Below are positions 50,019 to 59,975 of a stretch of 64,000 bases of DNA, one piece after another. This DNA is from Halobacillus sp. A5. GTDB taxonomy: Bacteria; Bacillota; Bacilli; Bacillales; Halobacillaceae. How positions within the stretch are numbered: position 1 is the first letter of the stretch; every line of letters starts with the position of its first letter. The notes beneath the pieces were generated by a model, which had not been told where the DNA came from, made no database searches, and was given only the letters and a program-made list of their open reading frames with translations. The translations under genes and the position numbers were made by a program. The DNA is taken from contig NZ_JAIZEO010000002.1 in NCBI RefSeq assembly GCF_024189315.1, positions 248,001-312,000 of the forward strand, written 5' to 3'.

Positions 50019-50914
50019 TGCATAAAAAACCAACAATTTGCGTAGTAGGCAGTATCAATATGGATTTAACCGTTTCTACCTCAGTAATTCCAAACCAAGG
50101 GGAAACAGTATTGGGCGAAAGCTTTGCCACCTACCCGGGGGGTAAAGGAGCAAATCAGGCTGTAGCTGCAGCAAGATTAGGAAGCGAAGTTAAAATGGTG
50201 GGCGCTGTCGGCAATGATGTGTTTGGCCGAAGTCTTATGGATCATCTTCAAGCTGAAGGAATTGATACTTCGGCAACTGCTCTACTGGATGAAACAGCGA
50301 CGGGTACAGCCACCATTATATTATCCAACAACGATAACCGAATCATCGTTGCTCCAGGAGCTAATCAATTCGTTACACCTTCTTACGTTGAAAAATACAG
50401 GTCGGCTCTTGCAGGGAGCGACATCATATTAATGCAAATGGAAATACCTATTGAAACGATTGCCTATGTATCTGCTGTGGCTGAAGAGTCAGGGGTTCCC
50501 GTTATATTAAATCCGGCACCCTATCAGCCGTTACCAGCAGCTGTTGTAAGTAAAATCGACTTTATGACACCAAACGAGATAGAGGCGGATCTGCTTAAGA
50601 ATGATTTGATCAGTAATGAGTTGTTAGAGAAGTGGATTACTACTAAAGGAGAACGAGGGGCCTCTTATTATTTTCAAGGAAAAGAAGTTCTGGTTCCCGG
50701 CTATACGGTTCCTGTTGAAGATACCACAGGCGCCGGTGATACTTTTAATGGTGCTTTGGCTGCTCAGCTTGGACGGGGTGAATTCGTAAAGAGTGCTGTA
50801 TCGTTTGCTAATGCAGCAGCCGCTTTATCTGTTACGGGTAAAGGGGCGCAGGGAGGAATGCCCGCGCTGGAAGAGGTTCAAAGCTTCTTAAAAGAGAGGT
50901 CAAGTGGCTTATGA
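50015..50914 (+). CDS. rbsK: Ribokinase
   Basis: This 299-residue PfkB-family kinase makes ribose 5-phosphate from ribose and ATP. Marks are GSINMDLTVST, YPGGKGANQAVAAARLG (first PfkB signature) and VEDTTGAGDTFNGALAAQL with the catalytic Asp. Start overlaps rbsR and end overlaps rbsD by four bases. Confidence 0.96.
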   Translation: MMHKKPTICVVGSINMDLTVSTSVIPNQGETVLGESFATYPGGKGANQAVAAARLGSEVKMVGAVGNDVFGRSLMDHLQAEGIDTSATALLDETATGTATIILSNNDNRIIVAPGANQFVTPSYVEKYRSALAGSDIILMQMEIPIETIAYVSAVAEESGVPVILNPAPYQPLPAAVVSKIDFMTPNEIEADLLKNDLISNELLEKWITTKGERGASYYFQGKEVLVPGYTVPVEDTTGAGDTFNGALAAQLGRGEFVKSAVSFANAAAALSVTGKGAQGGMPALEEVQSFLKERSSGL

Positions 50915-51306
50915 AGAAGCAGGGTGTATTAAATAGAGAGATCGCCAGTGCTTTAGCGCGTTTAGGACACACCGATACGATCGTACTTGCAGATTGCGGT
51001 TTACCTATCCCTGACCATATGAAATGTATTGATGTTTCACTTTCTTTAGGGACGCCTGGAGTCATTCAGGTCTTAGAAACGATAAAAGAAGATATGGAGA
51101 TTGAATCCGTAACAGTGGCTGTTGAAATGGAAAGTGATAACAAGGAGATACTTACTGAACTGCATAATCATTTTACTAAAGAAAAATTCTCCAGCCTTCC
51201 TCATGAAGAATTTAAAAAAGCAGCAAACGAGGCAAAGGTTATTATTAGAACAGGAGAAGCGACACCATATTCCAACATTATTTTACATTCGGGCGTTATT
51301 TTTTAA
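50911..51306 (+). CDS. rbsD: D-ribose pyranase
   Basis: This 131-residue enzyme interconverts ribose pyranose and furanose forms. It shows GVLNREIASALARLGHTD, VLADCGLPIP, SLGTPGVIQVL and the C-terminal RTGEATPYSNIILHSGV, with the conserved His residues. The length is standard. Confidence 0.96.
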   Translation: MKKQGVLNREIASALARLGHTDTIVLADCGLPIPDHMKCIDVSLSLGTPGVIQVLETIKEDMEIESVTVAVEMESDNKEILTELHNHFTKEKFSSLPHEEFKKAANEAKVIIRTGEATPYSNIILHSGVIF

Positions 51307-51324
51307 GAGAAAGGGGTGAGTGGT

Positions 51325-52824
51325 ATGAACGATCAGAATCTAGTGAAAATGAGTGAAATCGATAAATCCTTTGCGGGAAACCGTGTTTTACAAAATGTGA
51401 ATTTCTCCGTCCAGGCTGGAGAAGTTCATGCTTTGATGGGGGAGAATGGAGCGGGAAAATCGACGCTGATCAAAGTATTAACAGGCATTCATTCTCGAGA
51501 CGGCGGCACGATCACTGTAAAAGGGAAGGATGTTATCTTCTCTCACCCGAAAGAAGCCGAAAAACAGGGCATTGTAGTTATTCACCAGGAATTAAATATT
51601 ATCCCCCACCTGACCGTAACGGAGAACATGTTTCTAGGAAAAGAGCTGTCGATAGGAAAAACAGGAATTCTGCGGAAACGGGAGATGCAAACACAAACGT
51701 TGGAAAGTTTAAAACGCCTGGGAGTGGAAAATATTCCACCTAATGAAACAGCCGGTAACCTTTCCGTTGGAAAACAGCAGATGATTGAGATTGCCAGAGC
51801 GATATCAACGAACGCAGAAATGATTATTATGGATGAACCCACTGCCGCTTTAACTGACCGGGAAATTACCAGCCTGTTTAAAGTTATTGAGTCGCTCCGC
51901 AAACAAGGTGTAAGTATTGTTTATATTTCTCATCGGATGGAGGAGATTTTTCAAATATGTGACCGTATCACGGTTCTCCGGGATGGTCAGTATATCGGAA
52001 CCAAACCAATTAAGGAAACTTCCTTTGAAGCCATCGTGAAAATGATGGTAGGCAGAGATTTAGGCGAACGATTTCCAGAGAGGTCGAGTGTAATAGGAGA
52101 TACATTACTAGAGGTGAAGGACTTAGCAAGAGATGAATGGTTTGAAGGGATTAACTTTCAAGTGAAAGAAGGAGAAATCCTCGGGGTGGCAGGATTGATG
52201 GGCGCCGGACGTACAGAGATTATGGAGACGATCTTTGGTGCAGCTAAGAAGTCAAAAGGACAGGTGCTTTTACAAGGCAGGCCACTAGACGTCACTCATC
52301 CCCGTGACTCGATTAGAGCTGGAATAGGCTTTATAACTGAAGACCGTAAAGATGAAGGACTTGTACTTAATTTATCAATCAGGGAAAATGTTGCTTTAAC
52401 AAATTTGAAAGCGGTTTCCTGTGGCGGGTGGGTTTCGAATGCCCGTGAGAGAGATTTAGTTGATGATTTAATTAAGAAGCTCCACGTTAGAACGACGGGG
52501 CGGGATCAGGAGGTTAAATCTTTAAGCGGAGGCAACCAGCAAAAGGTGGTTATTGCCAAGTGGCTCGGTATCGAGCCGCGTTTACTTATATTAGACGAAC
52601 CGACTAGAGGTGTCGATGTAGGAGCTAAAAAGGAAATCTACCATATTATGAATCAATTAACAGAGCAGGGCGTCGCCATTATTATGGTTTCCTCTGAGCT
52701 GCCGGAAATACTAGGTGTCAGCGATCGAATTATGGTGATCCACGAAGGAAAGATGGCAAAAGTCTTCAAACGGGGCGAAGCCGATCAAGAGAAGATCATG
52801 CATGCGGCTACAGGAGGTGAGTAA
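51325..52824 (+). CDS. rbsA: Ribose ABC transporter, double ATPase subunit
   Basis: This 499-residue protein has two ABC domains. The first has Walker [10 protein letters not shown] and signature NLSVGKQQ; the second has the changed Walker [10 protein letters not shown] and signature SLSGGNQQK. This asymmetry is standard for sugar importers of the RbsA/MglA type. The ATG at 51325 follows AAAGGGG by nine bases; a GTG at 51316 is too close to it. Confidence 0.96.
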   Translation: MNDQNLVKMSEIDKSFAGNRVLQNVNFSVQAGEVHALMGENGAGKSTLIKVLTGIHSRDGGTITVKGKDVIFSHPKEAEKQGIVVIHQELNIIPHLTVTENMFLGKELSIGKTGILRKREMQTQTLESLKRLGVENIPPNETAGNLSVGKQQMIEIARAISTNAEMIIMDEPTAALTDREITSLFKVIESLRKQGVSIVYISHRMEEIFQICDRITVLRDGQYIGTKPIKETSFEAIVKMMVGRDLGERFPERSSVIGDTLLEVKDLARDEWFEGINFQVKEGEILGVAGLMGAGRTEIMETIFGAAKKSKGQVLLQGRPLDVTHPRDSIRAGIGFITEDRKDEGLVLNLSIRENVALTNLKAVSCGGWVSNARERDLVDDLIKKLHVRTTGRDQEVKSLSGGNQQKVVIAKWLGIEPRLLILDEPTRGVDVGAKKEIYHIMNQLTEQGVAIIMVSSELPEILGVSDRIMVIHEGKMAKVFKRGEADQEKIMHAATGGE

Positions 52825-52827
52825 GGA

Positions 52828-53763
52828 ATGAAGAAAAAAATCGTTAACAATCTTTCACAGTTAGGACCTTTAATAGGTTTGATTATCATTGTCATTATCC
52901 TCGGTTTTACGAGTGACAGCTTTTTCACTATGAATAATATCTTAAATTTACTAAGGCAAATCTCAATTAATGCTCTGATCGCTTTCGGAATGACGTTTGT
53001 TATTTTGACTGGAGGGATTGACTTATCTGTCGGCTCCATTCTTGCATTTGGCAGTGCCTTAACGGCTGGAATGCTCGCCAGTGGAATGGATCCAATGTTA
53101 GCTGTTTTTATTGGTCTGTTAGCAGGGCTCCTCATGGGTGCTGTGAACGGGTTGATTATTACTAAGGGAAAAGTCGCTCCATTTATAGCCACGCTGGCAA
53201 CGATGACTATTTTCCGTGGAGCTACGCTAGTTTATACCGACGGGCGTCCGATTACAGGACTTTCTGACAGCTTCTCGTTTGAAATGATTGGAAAAGGCTA
53301 TGTGTTTGGTGTTCCATTCCCGGTAATTTTAATGCTGATTGCTTTTGCTGTATTGTTTTTTATTCTGAGAAATACCATCTTTGGCCGTCAGGTTTATTCG
53401 GTAGGCGGGAACGAAGAAGCTTCTATTTTATCTGGAATCAGAGCAGACCGAGTAAAGATCTGGGTCTATTCTATTACTGGTATGCTCTCTGTATTAGCCG
53501 GCATTATCTTAACGAGCCGGCTGAATTCCGCACAGCCTACAGCGGGAACGATGTATGAATTAGACGCGATCGCCGCTGTAGTTCTCGGAGGTACAAGCCT
53601 TACAGGTGGACGGGGGTGGCTCACCGGCACGTTAATAGGTGCTTTGATTATAGGTGTCCTCGATAACGGGTTAAATCTATTAAACGTTTCCTCGTTCTAT
53701 CAACAAATTGTAAAAGGCAGCGTTATTCTGCTGGCAGTCTTACTAGACCGCAGATCCAAATAA
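52828..53763 (+). CDS. rbsC: Ribose ABC transporter permease
   Basis: This 311-residue membrane protein has the family stretches ILTGGIDLSVGSILAFGSAL, GAVNGLIITKGKVAPFIATL and IAAVVLGGTSLTGGRGWLTG. It starts three bases after rbsA stop. It forms the channel for ribose with RbsA and RbsB. Confidence 0.96.
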   Translation: MKKKIVNNLSQLGPLIGLIIIVIILGFTSDSFFTMNNILNLLRQISINALIAFGMTFVILTGGIDLSVGSILAFGSALTAGMLASGMDPMLAVFIGLLAGLLMGAVNGLIITKGKVAPFIATLATMTIFRGATLVYTDGRPITGLSDSFSFEMIGKGYVFGVPFPVILMLIAFAVLFFILRNTIFGRQVYSVGGNEEASILSGIRADRVKIWVYSITGMLSVLAGIILTSRLNSAQPTAGTMYELDAIAAVVLGGTSLTGGRGWLTGTLIGALIIGVLDNGLNLLNVSSFYQQIVKGSVILLAVLLDRRSK

Positions 53764-53792
53764 TTAATTATATAAAAGGGAGGAAAAGAAAC

Positions 53793-54725
53793 ATGAGAAA
53801 ATGGTTAAAAACAATTGGTGTTGTAAGCTTATTGGTTGTTATGGCAGCTTGTTCAACAGAAAGTCCGGGCAGCTCTTCTGATGATGAATCCGGAGATAGC
53901 GATGAATCTATCAAAATCGGGATGTCCATCTCTACACTGAATAATCCTTTCTTCGTTTCCTTACGCGACGGAGCAGAAGCCGCGGCGGAAGAAGCAGGAT
54001 ACGAGATTACGACTGCAGATGCCCAGGACGATTCAGCATCACAGGTTAGTGATATTGAAGACCTTATTCAGCAGGACATTGACGTTTTACTTGTAAATCC
54101 TACTGATTCATCAGCTATTTCTTCGGCCATTGAATCTGCCAACAGTGCAGACATTCCGGTGATTACAGTAGACCGTACAGCAGATGAGGGAGAAGTAGTT
54201 ACACACATCGCCTCAGATAATGTGGAAGGCGGAGAAATGGCTGGCGAGTATATCGCTGAACAGCTGGAAGAAGAGGGAGATTTAGTAGAGCTTGAAGGAA
54301 TTTCCGGGGCATCAGCGACAAGGGAAAGAGGAGAAGGATTTCATAATATCGTTGATGAACTGGATGGAATGGAAGTGGCAGCCCAGCAGTCGGCTGACTT
54401 TGACCGCTCCAACGGCTTAAACGTAATGGAGAATATTCTTCAAAGCAACAATGAAATTGATGCTGTTTTTGCCCATAATGATGAAATGGCTTTGGGTGCA
54501 GTTGAAGCACTTGAATCTAATGATTTAGCTGATGAAGTAGTCGTTGTAGGATTTGATGCAACCGCTGACGCCCGCGACGCTGTTTCCGAAGGGCGTATGG
54601 ATGCCACAGTTGCGCAGCAGCCTGAACTAATTGGAGAAGAAGCGATCGCGACGGCTGGTCAGGTAGTAGATGGGGAAGAAGTAGATGAATTTATCCCTGT
54701 AGAATTGGAGCTTATTACTGAATAA
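53793..54725 (+). CDS. rbsB: Ribose-binding lipoprotein
   Basis: This 310-residue solute-binding protein has a lipoprotein signal (VVMAACST), a Ser/Asp/Glu-rich linker, then IGMSISTLNNPFFVSLRDGA, DVLLVNPTDSSAISSAIESA, VDRTADEGEVVTHIASDN and AHNDEMALGAVEALE, all typical of RbsB. It is very acidic, fitting a halophile's surface. It ends the operon and is followed by a terminator. Confidence 0.95.
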   Translation: MRKWLKTIGVVSLLVVMAACSTESPGSSSDDESGDSDESIKIGMSISTLNNPFFVSLRDGAEAAAEEAGYEITTADAQDDSASQVSDIEDLIQQDIDVLLVNPTDSSAISSAIESANSADIPVITVDRTADEGEVVTHIASDNVEGGEMAGEYIAEQLEEEGDLVELEGISGASATRERGEGFHNIVDELDGMEVAAQQSADFDRSNGLNVMENILQSNNEIDAVFAHNDEMALGAVEALESNDLADEVVVVGFDATADARDAVSEGRMDATVAQQPELIGEEAIATAGQVVDGEEVDEFIPVELELITE

Positions 54726-54730
54726 GAATA

Positions 54731-54760
54731 GAAAAGAGTGCTCTTCAGGGCACTCTTTTC
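54731..54760 (+). terminator. Terminator of the rbs operon
   Basis: GAAAAGAGTGC pairs with GCACTCTTTTC around TCTTCAGG. Confidence 0.85.
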
Positions 54761-54783
54761 CTTTGTACGTAAAACTTTGTAAA

Positions 54784-54895
54784 TACCCATAAATTACTCT
54801 GAATCGCCCATAAAATCCCGTCCGCGCCCATAACTTCCGATTAATGCCCTTAATTTTTCAAATTCGCCCATAAATCGTCTACATCCGCCCATAAA
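54784..54895 (+). repeat. Helically phased repeat array D (CGCCCATAAA)
   Basis: Six copies start at 54784, 54805, 54825, 54845, 54865 and 54886 (steps 21, 20, 20, 20, 21). Variants are TACCCATAAA (first) and TGCCCTTAA (fourth). It lies between the rbs terminator and the sigma-54 activator gene. Confidence 0.85.
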
Positions 54896-54993
54896 CCCCA
54901 CACAGAACGACTGATGGTATAGAAGCGCGTCCCTAAAAGTGATAAACTTCTAGGTAAGAAGATTTGAAAACGTTATCACAGGAGTTGGGATAT

Positions 54994-56358
54994 ATGTTAT
55001 CGATACTTGAGGATTATAAGAATGACATTTTTGAGACTTTTTTCGGTAACGCCAATCATTGTATTGTGATTGTAGACCACAATGGTTTTATCTCATATAT
55101 GAATGACGGATACTGCCGGTTCCTTGAGCTCAATAAATCTGAAGTGAAAGAACAGCATGTTACAGAGGTCATCGATAACACGAGGATGCACATTGTGGCA
55201 GAGACAGGGATCGAAGAAATGGCCGACCTTCAGGAAATCCGGGGTAAATACATGGTGGCGAACCGTATACCGCTTCGTTCGGATGGAAAAATTGTGGGCG
55301 CTCTGGGGATGGTTCTATTCCGTGATACAGAGGAGTGGCTGAAGATGAACAGCCATATTAAAGCCCTGCTGCTGGAGCTTGAAGCCTACCGCAAACAAAT
55401 GAATGAGAAAAACGGGGCCACGTATTCGCTTCATGATATTGTCAGCAGCTCGCCTGAAATGGATCAGCTCAAAAACAAGATTATGAAACTCGCCCCTGGA
55501 GATGTATCGATTTTACTCCGAGGGGAAAGCGGGACAGGGAAGGAGCTGTTTGCCCACAGCATCCACCAGCTGAGTGAGCGCCATACGAAGCCTTTTATTA
55601 AAGTGAACTGTGCAGCGATCCCGGAGCACTTATTGGAGTCTGAACTGTTTGGCTATCAGGAAGGGGCGTTTACCGGCGCGAAAAAAGGCGGGAAACCAGG
55701 TAAGTTTCAACTGGCCAATGGCGGCACGCTTTTCTTAGATGAGATAGGGGATATGCCGCTTCATGCTCAGGTAAAAATTCTCCGCGTGCTGCAGGAAGGG
55801 GAAGTGGAGGCTGTCGGTGGTGTGAAGCCAGAGCAGATTGATGTACGGATCATAGCCGCCACCAACCAGTCTCTGGAGGAACTGATTCAATCGCAGCAGT
55901 TCCGGGAGGATTTATTTTACCGAGTTAACGTCGTCCAGGTAAAAATTCCTCCGCTGCGAGAGCGGCCGGAAGATCTGCGCGTGCTGTCAAAATATTTACT
56001 GCAGAAGGTCACGGAACGCGTAGGGAAGCGGGTGGTTGATTTCGATCGGGAGGTGTACCAGTGTCTTCAGCAGTATGAGTGGCCCGGCAATGTCAGGGAG
56101 CTTGAGAATGTCATTGAAGCGGCGGTACATTTAACGAATACGGAAACCATTCAAGTGGAGGATCTGCCTGACCATATCCAGCATAAAACTTATGCTTTTG
56201 AAGAAGGAGATACTTTAAAGGATGTGTTGGAGAAGGCAGAGAAACAGGCCATTGAACAGACCTTAAAAAAAGTCAGCGGAGATCGGGCTGAAGCAGCGAA
56301 GACGCTTAATATAGGTAAATCAAGTCTTTATGAGAAAGTGAAAAAGTATCACATATGA
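54994..56358 (+). CDS. PAS-domain sigma-54-dependent activator
   Basis: This roughly 454-residue activator has a PAS sensor (about residues 10-115, NHCIVIVDHNGFISYMNDGY), the AAA+ domain with Walker A GESGTGKE (about 176), GAFTGA (about 224) and FLDEIGDMP, and a Fis-type DNA-binding end (ADRA-like: GDRAEAAKTLNIGKSSLYEK). The GAFTGA loop contacts sigma-54. The ATG at 54994 follows CAGGAG by nine bases. A perfect sigma-54 promoter for the ketone-body operon lies 183 bases downstream of its stop, so this is the likely activator of that operon. Confidence 0.92.
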   Translation: MLSILEDYKNDIFETFFGNANHCIVIVDHNGFISYMNDGYCRFLELNKSEVKEQHVTEVIDNTRMHIVAETGIEEMADLQEIRGKYMVANRIPLRSDGKIVGALGMVLFRDTEEWLKMNSHIKALLLELEAYRKQMNEKNGATYSLHDIVSSSPEMDQLKNKIMKLAPGDVSILLRGESGTGKELFAHSIHQLSERHTKPFIKVNCAAIPEHLLESELFGYQEGAFTGAKKGGKPGKFQLANGGTLFLDEIGDMPLHAQVKILRVLQEGEVEAVGGVKPEQIDVRIIAATNQSLEELIQSQQFREDLFYRVNVVQVKIPPLRERPEDLRVLSKYLLQKVTERVGKRVVDFDREVYQCLQQYEWPGNVRELENVIEAAVHLTNTETIQVEDLPDHIQHKTYAFEEGDTLKDVLEKAEKQAIEQTLKKVSGDRAEAAKTLNIGKSSLYEKVKKYHI

Positions 56359-56360
56359 AT

Positions 56361-56405
56361 CATTCCATAAATACGGAAACCATTCCACAAAATTGGAATG
56401 GTTTC
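56361..56405 (+). promoter_or_regulatory. Inverted repeats after the activator: terminator and/or enhancer sites
   Basis: GAAACCATTCCA and TGGAATGGTTTC (56376-56405) form a 12-bp stem followed by a T-rich run, so it can end the activator's transcript. CATTCCATAAA (56361) and CATTCCACAAA (56381) are also repeated exactly 20 bases apart, about 160 bases before the sigma-54 promoter, where enhancer sites usually lie. Confidence 0.55.
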
Positions 56406-56540
56406 TTTTCGTTTGTTTTGTAAGGGTTTTCAAAATATTAGAGGCAGGCTGTAGAATGGATTCCAGAATTTCGAAAAGTGATTTAACTTGTTGAAGCATA
56501 CAACTCCCTGTCTATCAGTGTTCAGCTTGATATAAAAAGT

Positions 56541-56556
56541 TGGCACGAATTTTGCA
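56541..56556 (+). promoter_or_regulatory. Sigma-54 (-24/-12) promoter of the ketone-body operon
   Basis: TGGCACGAATTTTGCA has GG and GC exactly ten bases apart and matches the consensus throughout. The expected start is near 56567, 16 bases before scoA. Confidence 0.93.
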
Positions 56557-56582
56557 TGTATAAGAATGAAGGGAGTGCATAG

Positions 56583-57275
56583 ATGATGAAAACCATACAT
56601 CCGTCATTTGAGCAGGCAGTAAATGAAATTAAAGATTATTCAACAATTATGGTGGGAGGCTTCGGACTGGTAGGGATCCCAGAGAATTTAATTCTGGCCC
56701 TGGTGAAATCCAAGGTGAAGCATTTAACGGTCATATCCAATAATTGCGGGGTCGATGACTGGGGTCTCGGCCTGCTGTTAAAGAATAAACAAATTGATAA
56801 AATGATCGGTTCTTACGTCGGGGAAAATAAAGAATTTGAACGTCAGGTCTTAGCAGGCGAGCTTGAAGTCGAGCTTACGCCGCAGGGAACGTTAGCTGAA
56901 CGGATCCGCGCAGGAGGTGCAGGGATTCCGGCCTTTTACACACCTGCAGGGGTTGGGACGCCGCTTGCAGAAGGAGAGGAAGTAAGGACCTTTGACGGGC
57001 AAGAATACTTACTGCAGAAGGGACTGCAGGCAGACTTCAGTCTCGTCCGGGCAGCTAAAGGAGACCGATATGGGAATCTGGTTTACAACAAGACGGCCCG
57101 TAATTTTAATCCGATGATCGCAGCGGCAGGAAAGGTGACGATTGCAGAAGTGGAAGAGCTCGTCGAACCAGGTGAGCTTGATCCTGATCACATTCATACA
57201 CCGGGTATTTACGTGCAAGGGCTGATTGAAGGATCCCAGGAAAAACGCATCGAACGTCTTACACTAAGGCAGTAG
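56583..57275 (+). CDS. scoA: Succinyl-CoA:3-ketoacid CoA-transferase, subunit A
   Basis: This 230-residue subunit shows [34 protein letters not shown] and [20 protein letters not shown] with NKTARNFNP. With ScoB it moves CoA from succinyl-CoA to acetoacetate, giving acetoacetyl-CoA. AGGGAGTG lies before adjacent ATG codons. It is the first gene behind the sigma-54 promoter. Confidence 0.95.
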   Translation: MMKTIHPSFEQAVNEIKDYSTIMVGGFGLVGIPENLILALVKSKVKHLTVISNNCGVDDWGLGLLLKNKQIDKMIGSYVGENKEFERQVLAGELEVELTPQGTLAERIRAGGAGIPAFYTPAGVGTPLAEGEEVRTFDGQEYLLQKGLQADFSLVRAAKGDRYGNLVYNKTARNFNPMIAAAGKVTIAEVEELVEPGELDPDHIHTPGIYVQGLIEGSQEKRIERLTLRQ

Positions 57276-57299
57276 GCATAAATAGAGGAGGAGTTAGAC

Positions 57300-57974
57300 A
57301 TGGCTGTACAACTGGACAAAGCAATCGTTCGGGAGAAGATTGCAAGAAGAGCTGAACAGGAAATTGAAAGCGGTTTCTATGTAAATTTAGGCATTGGAAT
57401 GCCGACGATGGTGGCGAATTATATTCAGGAGGATAAGGAGGTTGTGCTTCAATCGGAGAACGGCTTACTTGGAATCGGCCGCTCCCCTTACGAAGATGAA
57501 GTCGATCCAGACTTAATCAATGCCGGGAAAGAGACGGTCACTGCTTCGGTTGGGGCTTCATACTGCAGTAGTGCAGAGTCGTTCGCGATGATCCGCGGAC
57601 AGCATATTGATCTGGCTATTCTCGGGGGCATGGAAGTAAATGAAAAGGGTGACTTAGCCAACTGGATGATCCCAGGCAAAATGATTAAAGGAATGGGCGG
57701 TGCCATGGATATTGTACACGGTGCCCGCAAAATTGTCATCATCATGGACCACGTCAACAAACATGGGGAGTCGAAAATATTAAAGCAATGTCAGCTTCCG
57801 TTAACGGGCAAAGGCGTAGTCGATCGTATCATTACCGAACGAGCAGTGATCGACGTAACGGAAGAAGGGCTCGAATTAGTGGAAGTTGATGAAGGGTGGA
57901 CGGTCCAGGAGATTAAAGATTCGACGGAAGCAGACTTAAAGGTTCACCCGAACTTACTTGAAGCATCTTTTTAA
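57300..57974 (+). CDS. scoB: Succinyl-CoA:3-ketoacid CoA-transferase, subunit B
   Basis: This 224-residue subunit has GFYVNLGIGMPTMVANY, then SENGLLGIGRSP, which holds the catalytic Glu that forms the CoA thioester, and LGGMEVNEKGDLANWMIPG. It is the partner of ScoA, 24 bases downstream, with a GGAGGAG site. Confidence 0.96.
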   Translation: MAVQLDKAIVREKIARRAEQEIESGFYVNLGIGMPTMVANYIQEDKEVVLQSENGLLGIGRSPYEDEVDPDLINAGKETVTASVGASYCSSAESFAMIRGQHIDLAILGGMEVNEKGDLANWMIPGKMIKGMGGAMDIVHGARKIVIIMDHVNKHGESKILKQCQLPLTGKGVVDRIITERAVIDVTEEGLELVEVDEGWTVQEIKDSTEADLKVHPNLLEASF

Positions 57975-57995
57975 TCATCAAAGGGGGAGTTGTAG

Positions 57996-58766
57996 ATGGA
58001 GAAAGTTGTATTTATTACTGGAGCAGCAAGTGGGATTGGCTATCAAATTGGTCTGGCTTTTGCCGAAGAAGGGGCGAAGGTGGCGTTTAGTGACATTAAC
58101 GAAGAGAAGCTGAATGAAGTGACAGCTGACCTTAGAAGCCGGGGGCATGACTGTATCGGGGTGAAATGCGATGTTACGAATGAGGAGGAGCTGAAGGCGG
58201 CCATTAATCAAACGGTTGACCAATATGGAAGGCTGGATGTGTTAATTAACAATGCCGGTTTACAGCATGTGGCTTCGGTTGAGGATTTCCCGACCGAGAA
58301 GTTTCAGTTTATTACCAACGTCATGCTGGTCGCTCCGTTTATGGCTACAAAACACGTATTTCCGATTATGAAAAAGCAGGGCTTCGGCCGGATTATCAAT
58401 ATGGCATCGATCAACGGATTAATCGGCTTTGCCGGGAAAGCGGCGTACAACAGTTCAAAACACGGCGTGATCGGTCTGACGAAAGTTACAGCGCTTGAAG
58501 GAGCAGAGCACGGAATTACGGTGAACGCGATCTGCCCGGGTTATGTGGACACGCCTCTCGTCCGTAATCAGCTGGAGGATTTAGCAGCGAACCGCGGTGT
58601 ATCACTTGAGAAGGTTCTCGAAGAAGTCATTTATCCGCTTGTCCCGCAGAGACGTTTGCTGGCGGTAAAGGAGATTGCCGATTACGTGCTGTATTTAACG
58701 GATGAGAAAGCAAAAGGGATTACCGGCCAGGCTGTTGTTATCGATGGCGGCTATACCGCTCAATAA
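57996..58766 (+). CDS. 3-hydroxybutyrate dehydrogenase (SDR)
   Basis: This 256-residue short-chain dehydrogenase has the NAD motif FITGAASGIGYQIG, NNAGLQHVASVEDFP and the Tyr-Lys pair in AAYNSSKHGVIGL. The pattern NAGLQHVxxVExFP is typical of D-3-hydroxybutyrate dehydrogenase, which makes acetoacetate for ScoAB. Context supports it. A polyhydroxybutyrate monomer or external 3-hydroxybutyrate is the likely source. Confidence 0.9.
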   Translation: MEKVVFITGAASGIGYQIGLAFAEEGAKVAFSDINEEKLNEVTADLRSRGHDCIGVKCDVTNEEELKAAINQTVDQYGRLDVLINNAGLQHVASVEDFPTEKFQFITNVMLVAPFMATKHVFPIMKKQGFGRIINMASINGLIGFAGKAAYNSSKHGVIGLTKVTALEGAEHGITVNAICPGYVDTPLVRNQLEDLAANRGVSLEKVLEEVIYPLVPQRRLLAVKEIADYVLYLTDEKAKGITGQAVVIDGGYTAQ

Positions 58767-58778
58767 AGGAGGATGTTT

Positions 58779-59951
58779 ATGAAGGGTGTATATATTTTAG
58801 AAGGAGCGCGTACTCCTTTTGGTACATTTGGCGGGAAATTAAAGGATGTGGATCCAACCGAATTAGGCGTCACTGTAAGTAAAGAAGCGATCCGCCGCAG
58901 CGGCATTAAGGCAGAAGATATTGATTTTTCCATCATTGGAAATGTCATTCACTCGGCAAAAAACGCTCCCTATTTAGCGAGGCACGTGGCCCTCAAGACA
59001 GGGGTGCCGATTTATAGTCCTGCGTTAGCTGTGAACCGCTTGTGCGGATCCGGGCTTCAGTCCGTGGTCTCTGCGGTGCAGTCTATTCAGCTTGGCGACG
59101 GAAGAGCTGCTTTAGCCGGCGGCACAGAAAGCATGAGTCTTGCCCCGCATGCTTTAAGGGGAAGCCGATTTGGGACAAAATTAGCTGCACCTAAAGTAGA
59201 TGATATGCTCTGGGCTGCTTTAACTGATGAATATATTGGAGACGGCATGGGCGTAACAGCTGAGAACCTGGCGGAAAAATATGAAATCTCGCGTGAAGCC
59301 CAGGACGAATATGCCGCTTTAAGTCATCAGCGGGCGGCACGTGCAAAAGAACGGCTGGCAGAAGAAATCGCAGGGGTAGAAGTGAAATCCCGTAAAGGTA
59401 CTTTCATTGTGGACGAAGATGAGCATGTACGCGCTGACACCACGGCCGAGGGGCTTGCTAAATTGAAGCCTGCCTTTAAAAAGGATGGGACAGTGACAGG
59501 AGGCAACGCCAGCGGCATTAATGATGGTGCTGGAGCGGTGGTTGTAGCTGGTGAAGATTTTGTAGAAGAGAAGAGTCTTGCTCCGATAGCGAAGGTGGTT
59601 TCTTATGGATTAGCTGGGGTTGATCCAGCTTATATGGGGATCGGTCCCGTCACAGCTATTCAGAATGCTTTAGCCAAAACAAGCTTAACGTTGGACGATA
59701 TGGCATTGGTGGAAGTGAATGAAGCCTTCGCTGCTCAATACCTGGCTGTAGAAAAAGAATTAGGCCTGGATCGGGAGAAAGTAAATGTGAACGGAGGTGC
59801 CATTGCTCTCGGACATCCCATTGGGGCGAGCGGCACAAGAGTGCTCTATTCTTTAGTGAAGGAACTGCAAAGAAGAAATGAGAAATATGGGGTCGCTTCG
59901 CTGTGTATCGGCGGCGGACAAGGAATCGCAATGATAGTAGAAGCGCTTTAA
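58779..59951 (+). CDS. Acetyl-CoA C-acetyltransferase (thiolase)
   Basis: This 390-residue thiolase splits acetoacetyl-CoA into two acetyl-CoA. The nucleophile Cys89 lies in [27 protein letters not shown] and [13 protein letters not shown] carry the catalytic His and second Cys. The ATG at 58779 has AAGGAGG six bases upstream; an ATG at 58773 is too close. It completes the route from 3-hydroxybutyrate to acetyl-CoA. Confidence 0.94.
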   Translation: MKGVYILEGARTPFGTFGGKLKDVDPTELGVTVSKEAIRRSGIKAEDIDFSIIGNVIHSAKNAPYLARHVALKTGVPIYSPALAVNRLCGSGLQSVVSAVQSIQLGDGRAALAGGTESMSLAPHALRGSRFGTKLAAPKVDDMLWAALTDEYIGDGMGVTAENLAEKYEISREAQDEYAALSHQRAARAKERLAEEIAGVEVKSRKGTFIVDEDEHVRADTTAEGLAKLKPAFKKDGTVTGGNASGINDGAGAVVVAGEDFVEEKSLAPIAKVVSYGLAGVDPAYMGIGPVTAIQNALAKTSLTLDDMALVEVNEAFAAQYLAVEKELGLDREKVNVNGGAIALGHPIGASGTRVLYSLVKELQRRNEKYGVASLCIGGGQGIAMIVEAL

Positions 59952-59975
59952 TAAATCAAGGTTGAAGGAGGAATC

